DNA from: PFL35 sp041550515
GTDB taxonomy: Archaea; Thermoplasmatota; E2; DHVEG-1
Assembly: GCA_041550515.1 (NCBI GenBank)
Contig: JBFEOQ010000075.1
Coordinates: forward strand, 1 to 6,038
Reading direction: 5' to 3'
DNA: 6,038 bases
This document shows positions 1 to 5,837 of the stretch, one piece after another (position 1 is the first letter of the stretch; the number at the start of each line of letters is the position of its first letter). Below the pieces are notes generated by a model. The model did not search any database. It was not told the origin of the DNA and saw only the letters and a list, made by a program, of their open reading frames with translations. The position numbers were made by a program, and so were the translations under genes.

Positions 1-36
1 AAATATTTATAATAAAACATTATTCAGCTCATCTTA

Positions 37-50
37 TTATATATTATAAT
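37..50 (+). promoter_or_regulatory. Possible TATA-type promoter element of the surface-protein gene
   Basis: TTATATATTATAAT lies about 57-70 bases before the preferred ATG at 107. A transcription start about 25 bases downstream would fall near 65-75, giving a leader of 30-40 bases that holds the AGGTG ribosome site. The same start would nearly make the ATG at 77 leaderless, so this element does not itself settle the translation start. The region is almost pure A/T, so TATA-like strings are cheap. Confidence 0.25.
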
Positions 51-106
51 CTTGTTGATATGACTAGTTAATTTATATGAGGTGTATAAGTTATTTAGGT
101 GTAATT

Positions 107-1549
107 ATGAAATCAAGACTATTTTTTCAAAAATTATTAATTGGTTTATTAATTTTGATTCTTTCATCAAATTTATTATTAGGAAAAGATGAAATTAATT
201 ATCCTAATTCTTTAACAATAGACAGATATTTATTAGACATTTTTCAACAGTCTGATTTAAAAACTTTTAAAATTAATCAGTATTTTTATATCAATAATAC
301 CGGTAATTCATCGTTTAATGATACTTTTTACTTATGGTTACCTAAGAATAGTAAAATTATATCAGATTGTTGTGGTGGTAGTCCTAATATGGCTTGTAGA
401 TTTGATGCAAATGATGAAATGTGGTGTTTTTATTTTAATGAAACAGGTGATGAAAACTTATATATTGGCTATCCAATTGCAAATGGAAGTAAACTATCTT
501 ATTATGGGCAGAAAGAATCATTTTTAATTACAATTTTTTCGTCTACTAATAATTCTCTTGGTGTTGATACTCTTCAATTAAATGCGACTATGGGTAGTTC
601 GAATATCCTTCGTGAAAAAGAAGTTTTTGAAGGAAAAGGTATTCATATTACATCAGATAATAAAGTCATTGGTATGATTCCATGGATGGTACCTTATAGA
701 TCTTTTAATATAACAACATTTGAACAAATACATATTTTTAATAATGGCTCAGATAATGAAATCATCGAAATAAGTATATCAAATCTTCCAAATGATTGGA
801 AAGTTGAAATATGGAATACAACTTCTAAAATAAATAATGTTTCACTTTCACCAAAGGAATATAAAAATTTAACACTTGTTATTAAAGCTCCTTCATATCT
901 CGCTGAGATTCTAGTTGAATCTGAAATAGAGGTTGATAAAGATGAAAATAAAAATCAATGGTTATTTAAAAATAAATATCTCTATGAGACAAAACTAGTA
1001 TATTATCAAATATTTTCAACGACTCCTGAAGGATTAAACATAAGTAGTGATTTGATTTCGGCACATGATGATGCTTATTGGTATGATGAATATAATAGGT
1101 ATTGGTTTCTTGCCTCAGCTGAGGATATCAAACCAAATAACGAATCAATAATATCTTTAAGTTTAAAAGCTGATCTACCAGTTAATAACTCCCCAGAAAA
1201 AGTTGATTCCCTATATGTTTTATTATTAGTTTTAATAATTTTTACAAGCATTGTTGTTTTATTGTTAAAAAAATTAAATTTTTTTAATAAAAAAGATATG
1301 AAACAGAATTTAAAAACTACTCGAAAAAAAGGTAAAATAAAGTTAGATGATAATGATAATTCAAAAGAAAAAATATCGAAGATAAAAGAGTTAGAAAATC
1401 GTAAAAAAATTATTATATCTGCAATAAAACGAGTCGAAAATGAATATAATAATGGTATCATAAATAAAAAAGATTTCGAACATTTAAAAGATACATATAA
1501 AAAACAAGCTATTAAGATTCTAAAAGAAATTGATAAATTTAAAGATTAG
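107..1549 (+). CDS. Secreted, N-glycosylated single-pass membrane protein with NEW3-like domain and cytoplasmic helical tail
   Basis: I do not recognise a named gene. The frame is open from an ATG at 77, but I prefer the ATG at 107: it has AGGTG (97-101) five bases upstream and gives a textbook signal peptide (MKSRLFF, then a hydrophobic core to about residue 26), while the upstream ATG adds ten residues and has no ribosome site. The 480-residue product has an extracellular beta-rich region (about 27-365) with some 15 NxS/T sequons and a four-cysteine patch (C88, C89, C97, C107). An Ig-like segment at about 201-266 resembles NEW3-type domains (LPNDWKVEIW, then LSPKEYKNLTLVIKAP). One membrane helix (368-388) follows, then a lysine-rich linker and a charged helical tail (423-478, with NGIINKKDFEHLKDTY in the turn). 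This is type I topology with the tail inside. The tail resembles the helical hairpin on proteins often encoded near cytochrome c maturation genes, so a role in cytochrome assembly or anchoring is possible. A generic surface protein is the alternative. Confidence 0.88.
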   Translation: MKSRLFFQKLLIGLLILILSSNLLLGKDEINYPNSLTIDRYLLDIFQQSDLKTFKINQYFYINNTGNSSFNDTFYLWLPKNSKIISDCCGGSPNMACRFDANDEMWCFYFNETGDENLYIGYPIANGSKLSYYGQKESFLITIFSSTNNSLGVDTLQLNATMGSSNILREKEVFEGKGIHITSDNKVIGMIPWMVPYRSFNITTFEQIHIFNNGSDNEIIEISISNLPNDWKVEIWNTTSKINNVSLSPKEYKNLTLVIKAPSYLAEILVESEIEVDKDENKNQWLFKNKYLYETKLVYYQIFSTTPEGLNISSDLISAHDDAYWYDEYNRYWFLASAEDIKPNNESIISLSLKADLPVNNSPEKVDSLYVLLLVLIIFTSIVVLLLKKLNFFNKKDMKQNLKTTRKKGKIKLDDNDNSKEKISKIKELENRKKIIISAIKRVENEYNNGIINKKDFEHLKDTYKKQAIKILKEIDKFKD

Positions 1550-1622
1550 ATTAAAAAATAAAAATATTGAGAATCTTAACCTTAGTTTTTTATCGAAAAA
1601 TATCATAGATTTTATTTGTAAA

Positions 1623-1631
1623 TTTTTTTTT
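1623..1631 (+). terminator. Oligo-T terminator candidate for the left gene
   Basis: A run of nine T lies about 75 bases after the TAG at 1547-1549. Archaeal RNA polymerase commonly terminates at oligo-T tracts without a stable hairpin, and this is the longest such run in the gap. A shorter T run at 1585-1591 could act first. No strong GC stem is present. Confidence 0.4.
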
Positions 1632-1685
1632 AAAATTATATTATTAATTAATAGACTTAGAATCTTTTAAAAAATAATTACTAAA

Positions 1686-1704
1686 AGAAAAGAACGAAGT
1701 TTTT
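1686..1704 (-). terminator. Weak hairpin plus pyrimidine tract after the PGF-CTERM cytochrome gene
   Basis: Read on the minus strand, AAAAACTTCGTTCTTTTCTT begins a few bases after the TAA of the cytochrome gene. It can fold into a short stem with a 3-base loop, with one mismatch on this strand, and runs into a T/C-rich tract. On the plus strand the same bases form AAAGAAC-GAA-GTTTTT, so it could act in both directions. The stem is weak. Confidence 0.3.
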
Positions 1705-1709
1705 ATTAT

Positions 1710-3107
1710 TTAAATTTTCCTTCTCTTATAGATAATAAAAACTATACCTAGTGTAATGATAAATGCTATAAACTCAAAACCTGGTTGTTCGGATGGTAAA
1801 GGTGCTGAATTAACTGCACTAATTACGTCAAGAGCTTTGGTATTTGCATCCAACATTAATGTGTTTGCATAATCTGGATTGTGTGTACCATTACTACCAT
1901 CTGCTGTTGCGAGACCAAAGTTCCATAATGCTTCAAAATATGTATCATTCATATTGTTTGTCCAGATACCTTTTTCCTCTGCATAGATTTTTTTATTTTT
2001 CATCTCTTCAATATTTGGATTAACTGAAGAAAAAGTAGAGGCAAAATCTGTATGTATTTTATCTATCTCAGCTTGAGCAGTTGAAACATCATATTCTGGA
2101 AGTGCAGTAACTCCATCATGGCATACGACACATGCTTCTGGTGTAGGGGTCCAAGAATGTCCCTGATTGAATTCACTTATGTTTGTGCCACGGGGTGAAT
2201 TATAGTGATGGCATTCAACACAATTAACGTCAGCCATATATGTCATATCATTTACATCAACACCAGCATCTCCTGTACGCATCTCTAACTGAGGATGATG
2301 CACCTCTTCACTTCCTAATGAAGACGTAGAATAGTGACACATTTCACATATCTCATCTTCAGAAACTCTTAACTGATAATCATTTGTATTTGTTGTTTCT
2401 GGATGCGGATCATGGCATGTTCCACATTTAATTGACCATGTAACATCTTCTGGTAATTCTGTTAATGGGTTGCCTTCTGCTCTTGCAATAAAACCTTCTG
2501 TGCTCCTACAACTCATACAGGCTACTGTTTGGGCATACTCAGGTGCTTCGTTAGAATGAGCGGATTCTGACCAACCTTGAATTGATTCATTACCATATTG
2601 ACGTGACCCGCCATGACAACCAGCATCATTAGTACCACCACAACTACCCGCATATTGATCAACAATCTGATTGATATTAGATACTCTATCACTACTTGAA
2701 GATATATGCTCACTTCCAGGTCCATGGCAGTCCTCACATCCAATTCCTAATAGGTTTATATTATGATCAGAATCCCATGATTGATCAGGGTCAAAACCAC
2801 CATGGTCAATATCATTATAACCTACAGTATGACAAGGTAACATAGAATCTCCACAGCGAGTTAATTTATTAGTTGGAACACCATTATATAACCATTCAGA
2901 ATCGTCAAAAAAATAAATTCCGTGAGGAGTATTATCCCATTGATTAAATTGAGCATTATGACATAAACCACATTGTTCGCTTCCGGTATATGTCGCATTT
3001 GATTGGTCTGCAGAAACTGAATATAACGATATTAAAAAAATAGTTATTAAAATTGTTAACATTAGACTTAAATATAAATACATTTTTTTCATTTTACTTA
3101 CCTTCAT
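1710..3107 (-). CDS. PGF-CTERM-anchored multiheme c-type cytochrome (c554/NrfA-HAO-like), nine heme-type sites
   Basis: A 465-residue extracytoplasmic multiheme cytochrome. A signal peptide (about 1-33, likely cut after SVSA) precedes a cytochrome c554-like start (YTGSEQCGLCH). Canonical CxxCH sites are at 46-50, 124-128, 228-232, 254-258, 296-300 and 326-330. Expanded sites are CX6CH (85-93, CGDSMLPCH, followed by TVGY) and CX7CH (156-165, CGGTNDAGCH). At 197-201 CMSCR replaces the heme histidine by arginine. About twelve further histidines could be distal ligands. Residues 340-435 are helical and include GSNGTHNPDY, reminiscent of the C-terminal helices of NrfA/HAO relatives. The end (PGFE at 442-445, hydrophobic helix, KRRKI) is a PGF-CTERM signal, so the protein is probably processed by archaeosortase A and lipid-anchored outside. 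The ATG at 3092 (460 residues) has AAGGT upstream and may be the true start. Role: electron transfer, or reduction of a small N or S compound; no substrate can be named. It is divergent from the decaheme gene. Confidence 0.93.
   Translation of the reverse strand: MKVSKMKKMYLYLSLMLTILITIFLISLYSVSADQSNATYTGSEQCGLCHNAQFNQWDNTPHGIYFFDDSEWLYNGVPTNKLTRCGDSMLPCHTVGYNDIDHGGFDPDQSWDSDHNINLLGIGCEDCHGPGSEHISSSSDRVSNINQIVDQYAGSCGGTNDAGCHGGSRQYGNESIQGWSESAHSNEAPEYAQTVACMSCRSTEGFIARAEGNPLTELPEDVTWSIKCGTCHDPHPETTNTNDYQLRVSEDEICEMCHYSTSSLGSEEVHHPQLEMRTGDAGVDVNDMTYMADVNCVECHHYNSPRGTNISEFNQGHSWTPTPEACVVCHDGVTALPEYDVSTAQAEIDKIHTDFASTFSSVNPNIEEMKNKKIYAEEKGIWTNNMNDTYFEALWNFGLATADGSNGTHNPDYANTLMLDANTKALDVISAVNSAPLPSEQPGFEFIAFIITLGIVFIIYKRRKI
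1713..1784 (-). other. PGF-CTERM archaeosortase sorting signal
   Basis: Codons 442-465 of the cytochrome encode the tripartite signal: PGFE, then a hydrophobic segment (FIAFIITLGIVFIIY), then KRRKI at the extreme C-terminus. This is the architecture of PGF-CTERM proteins, which archaeosortase A processes and which become attached to membrane lipid on the outer face. A serine/proline-containing stretch (SAPLPSEQ) precedes it as a spacer. The processing enzyme is not in the window. Confidence 0.85.
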
Positions 3108-3130
3108 TTTTTTTCTTAGTTCGTCTTTAT

Positions 3131-3172
3131 CAGATGAATACTGGAATCTGAATCTGTAGCAAATTAATCCAG
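3131..3172 (-). repeat. Inverted repeats in the presumed leader of the PGF-CTERM cytochrome gene
   Basis: CAGAT (3131-3135) pairs with ATCTG at 3146-3150 or, alternatively, ATCTG at 3152-3156. CTGGA (3141-3145) pairs with TCCAG (3168-3172). The pairs overlap, lie close to or just after the inferred transcription start, and sit in an island less AT-rich than its surroundings. An operator or a switchable RNA leader is conceivable; 5-base arms are short and chance is a fair explanation. Confidence 0.25.
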
Positions 3173-3178
3173 AAATAG

Positions 3179-3186
3179 TATATATA
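3179..3186 (-). promoter_or_regulatory. Candidate TATA box of the PGF-CTERM cytochrome gene
   Basis: TATATATA (the same on both strands) is preceded on the minus strand by an A-rich stretch (TTAAAAAAC) that would fit a BRE. A start about 25 bases downstream would fall near 3155-3160 and leave a leader of roughly 50 bases before the ATG at 3107, or 65 before the ATG at 3092. It is supported by position and composition only. Confidence 0.35.
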
Positions 3187-3368
3187 GTTTTTTAATTTTT
3201 AGATAGAGAAAAATTTTATAAACTATTTTTTTTATCAAAATTCATATCATTATATTCTTACAAACATACAAATCAATGAAAATTTTTAATAATTATAACT
3301 AATTGGTAAAAAAAAATTTGATTATAATAAACTATCAAACTTATACTTATTATTGTAAAAATCAACAA

Positions 3369-3377
3369 TTATAAATA
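3369..3377 (+). promoter_or_regulatory. Candidate TATA box of the decaheme cytochrome gene
   Basis: TTATAAATA lies 35-43 bases before the TTG start at 3412. A transcription start about 25 bases downstream (near 3396-3400) would give a very short leader just holding AGGGGA. A second TATA-like string, TATATAATAT (3381-3390), is an alternative. A small inverted repeat, ATTGT (3352-3356) and ACAAT (3365-3369), abuts the box where an operator could be. Confidence 0.35.
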
Positions 3378-3411
3378 TAATATATAATATCCCAAGTTTA
3401 GGGGAATAAAC

Positions 3412-5712
3412 TTGAAAAAGGAACATATGTATTATGGAGGTTTAACATTAATTATAGTGATATTATTAATTGTAATATTATCATTTCTTTTCCTATCTTA
3501 TATGGGAAATGAAAACGCAAAAAACACCAATAACAATTATTTTGCAACAGCTATTCAACCTGAGTCTTGTATGACTTGTCATAAAAATGCTGGAGATGAA
3601 CACCAGGATTCATATGATGAGTTATATCAGGATGATGTTATTGAAGTTTCAAATTTAGATTATTCATTTAGTTCAGGTAACCATATGGTAACTTTTACTA
3701 CAACAAAAGATGGGATACCCATTAACGCTGATGATGTAGACTCGCTTGGGATTTATTTTGTACCATATACTGATTCCAGTTTCGAAGCTGAGGGGAGACA
3801 AAGTATGAAAGGAACCTTAACTTATGATGGAAATGGTGGATTAACTAGTATAATTTCAGCCTCAGAAACCAGCTATACAAACAGTTTAGATAACTTAGAT
3901 GGTCTTATTGTGGTTTATGGTAGAGATGACGTTGTTGGACGTTTACCAGCTCGGATACGTCAAACCAAATACCCATTCGCTGCAATATTAGAAACAGGAG
4001 ATGGAGTTAATTATTTATCTCCAGCAAATAATGCAGGATGTGAAAAATGCCATACGATTCCCTACTTGAAACATGGGTATATATATGGCCAGGTCAATCA
4101 TGATCCTTCAACTGATTTTTATACATGTAAAGCTTGTCATCTGGATAATGGTGAAGGCGGACATTTTATTTGGCAACTTTTAGTTGATGATCCCCAATTA
4201 ATCATTGAATTAGAAGAACAATACGGAGAAGATTGGGAAGAGTCGGGGGATGAAAAACTTACCCAATATGCGTATAAAACAAGTCTTATGAATGATGTAC
4301 ATATGTCCCATGCAATGGAATTTCCATACCCTCAGTCTATGTCAAACTGTGTAACATGCCACGAAGAAAAGCTTGACATCATATTAACTGATGATAATTT
4401 TAATGTAGAAACCTGCAAGAGTTGTCATCCTGTTACTGGTTCTGAAGAATATGAAACTTCAGAATTTGCACTTGAAACTATACTGTCCTCTCCAATTCAT
4501 GACAATATGGATTTGGAGACAACAGATTGTATTAGCTGCCATGAGGATGGAGGTGTCGCTCCAACATTTAGTGAAATCCACACGGGATATGACAAGATAA
4601 TCTATACTTCTGATGGTATTAAATATTCTGAAGCTGTTGCAGTTACAATTGATAGTGCATCTTTTATTAATAACCAACTTACAATAGAATTCAGTGCAAC
4701 TGAATTAAAAAATATTGAAGATGTTGATATAAAAGATATCGAACCCACTGTGATGGTAGGTCTCTATGGCTATGATTCAAAAGATTATATAATCGGTTCG
4801 CATGAGAGACTTTTTGATGATAATAACGATGGTGAAATCAGTCGAGCTAGCGGAGATTCAAGAGCTCTCGAATCAGTTGTTGGTGAAGAACATCCTCGTA
4901 TTAAGACAGTGTTGAATGACAATGGTAACTGGAAAGTTATTGCAGATCTTTCTGCATGGTCTGATTTAATTGATGATAACACAGTTAAGAGAGTTGAAAT
5001 TGGTATTATGCCTTCGTTATTTAATAATAATGATATTGAAGTTGCCCTAAATGCACCTTCAAGAACCTTTGACATTATATCAAATGAATTTGATGATGAA
5101 TTCTACAGTCCAATCGTAAAGGTTGAGGATGGCTGTAATAACTGCCATGAAGCTCTTTCAACTACTTTCCATTCACCAGATAGAAGTGGAAATATAGTTA
5201 TTTGTAGAATGTGTCATATTACAAAGAGTGGAGGTTCTCATCTAGAAATGCAGTCGAGATCCATAGATTCATATGCCCACGCTATCCATTCATTCCAACC
5301 ATTTGATATAGGTGATATCAATTTCATAGATCCAGTAGAAGAGTTACATTATGAACATCACATAGAATTCCCCTATCCAACTCATGGAATTACAGATTGT
5401 GAATCCTGTCACATTGAAGGAACTTATAACGTCCCTGATCAAACAAAATCGCTACCTGGTTATCTTTCAGCCAGTGATACTCTTAATGGACTTGATAGAG
5501 AAATCGGAAATATACCATCTTATATAACCGGCCCAGCCTCAAGAGCTTGCGGTTCTTGTCACAGAACCGAAATGATAAACGAAGATGAAGCGGTCGAATT
5601 AATATCGTTCAATCAACATACTAAACAAGGCGGATACCTTGTTGAGGCAGGAGACGATGTACAGGGTGATTTCTTTAAAGTATTAGATGACTTAATAAGA
5701 TTCTTTAATTAA
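3412..5712 (+). CDS. Membrane-tethered decaheme c-type cytochrome, OmcA/MtrC family
   Basis: A 766-residue decaheme cytochrome. I accept the TTG at 3412 (AGGGGA at 3400-3405, six bases upstream; gives MKKEH before the hydrophobic helix). The ATG at 3427, with AAGGA upstream, is an alternative that loses the N-terminal lysines. The helix at about 10-30 lacks a clear cleavage site, so it is probably a signal anchor. The order is: heme 1 (CMTCH 53-57); beta domain (about 77-195); hemes 2-6 at 210, 239, 313, 335 and 373; second beta domain (about 392-555) with a DxNxDGxI calcium-type loop at 469-476; hemes 7-10 at 575, 598, 663 and 713; and a tail with QHTKQGG (735-741). Alternating beta and heme domains, the FPYP motif before a heme and the GG-containing tail match the OmcA/MtrC family of extracellular metal or partner reductases. 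About twenty non-motif histidines allow bis-histidine ligation throughout. There is no PGF-CTERM. Role (inferred): moving electrons across the cell envelope to an extracellular acceptor or partner. Confidence 0.94.
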   Translation: MKKEHMYYGGLTLIIVILLIVILSFLFLSYMGNENAKNTNNNYFATAIQPESCMTCHKNAGDEHQDSYDELYQDDVIEVSNLDYSFSSGNHMVTFTTTKDGIPINADDVDSLGIYFVPYTDSSFEAEGRQSMKGTLTYDGNGGLTSIISASETSYTNSLDNLDGLIVVYGRDDVVGRLPARIRQTKYPFAAILETGDGVNYLSPANNAGCEKCHTIPYLKHGYIYGQVNHDPSTDFYTCKACHLDNGEGGHFIWQLLVDDPQLIIELEEQYGEDWEESGDEKLTQYAYKTSLMNDVHMSHAMEFPYPQSMSNCVTCHEEKLDIILTDDNFNVETCKSCHPVTGSEEYETSEFALETILSSPIHDNMDLETTDCISCHEDGGVAPTFSEIHTGYDKIIYTSDGIKYSEAVAVTIDSASFINNQLTIEFSATELKNIEDVDIKDIEPTVMVGLYGYDSKDYIIGSHERLFDDNNDGEISRASGDSRALESVVGEEHPRIKTVLNDNGNWKVIADLSAWSDLIDDNTVKRVEIGIMPSLFNNNDIEVALNAPSRTFDIISNEFDDEFYSPIVKVEDGCNNCHEALSTTFHSPDRSGNIVICRMCHITKSGGSHLEMQSRSIDSYAHAIHSFQPFDIGDINFIDPVEELHYEHHIEFPYPTHGITDCESCHIEGTYNVPDQTKSLPGYLSASDTLNGLDREIGNIPSYITGPASRACGSCHRTEMINEDEAVELISFNQHTKQGGYLVEAGDDVQGDFFKVLDDLIRFFN
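4816..4839 (+). other. Calcium-binding-type loop in the decaheme cytochrome
   Basis: Codons 469-476 read DDNNDGEI, which fits the DxNxDGxI loop used by EF-hand and dockerin-like calcium sites. It sits between strands of the second beta domain, on an exposed acidic turn. Binding is inferred from the motif alone. Confidence 0.5.
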
Positions 5713-5837
5713 GTAAAGAAATCAAAATGTAATTTCCTCATATCAATTCTAATTAAATCTAAAGAGTCCATTAATTTACCTCTAATAATTTTATATTTTA
5801 TTATAAAAAAAATTAATTATTTACAAAATTATTTTTA

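Larger units (their letters stand above)
1550..1709. other. Convergent intergenic region, AT-rich, no gene
   Basis: These 160 bases separate the stop codons of two converging genes. There is no plausible coding frame. The stretch holds T runs on the + strand (CTTAGTTTTTTAT near 1581-1592 and a run of eight T at 1623-1630) that could end transcription of the left gene, as T-rich tracts do in archaea. An 8-base direct repeat, AGAATCTT, occurs at 1570-1577 and 1659-1666; it is short enough to be chance. Confidence 0.7.
3108..3411. promoter_or_regulatory. Divergent promoter region between the two cytochrome genes
   Basis: These 304 bases contain no plausible gene. Both cytochromes are transcribed outward from here, so the region must hold two promoters. 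The left part (3121-3175) is less AT-rich and contains overlapping inverted repeats; the middle is A/T-only sequence with T and A runs; the right part carries TATA-like strings before the decaheme start. A 7-base inverted pair, ATAGTTT (3184-3190) and AAACTAT (3220-3226), lies between. A shared regulator is possible but no known binding site is recognised. Confidence 0.6.

Noticed and set aside
77..106. Upstream ATG at 77 as the start of the surface protein
   Set aside because: It adds ten residues before a typical signal peptide and has no ribosome site, whereas the ATG at 107 has AGGTG at good spacing. A leaderless transcript starting at 77 is not fully excluded.
318..527. A 69-codon frame overlapping the surface-protein gene in another phase
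   Set aside because: It lies wholly inside the signal-bearing gene and its valine/methionine-rich translation has no independent support.
1075..1461. Open minus-strand frame of 128 codons opposite the surface-protein gene
   Set aside because: It runs antisense to the C-terminal part of a well-supported gene, is phenylalanine- and isoleucine-rich as expected from reading A-rich codons backwards, and has no recognisable domain.
2505..2519. CMSCR as a sequencing or assembly error for CxxCH
   Set aside because: The codon AGG differs from both histidine codons at every position and the frame is intact on both sides, so a single miscall or indel cannot account for it.
2522..2743. A 73-codon frame overlapping the minus-strand cytochrome in another phase
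   Set aside because: It is out of frame with heme motifs on both sides; the real frame is unbroken here, so neither a frameshift nor an overlapping gene is needed.
4459..5075. Two open minus-strand frames (72 and 96 codons) inside the decaheme gene
   Set aside because: Both are antisense to a gene whose heme motifs and domain order are continuous across the region. Their translations look like reverse shadows with no export or domain signature.
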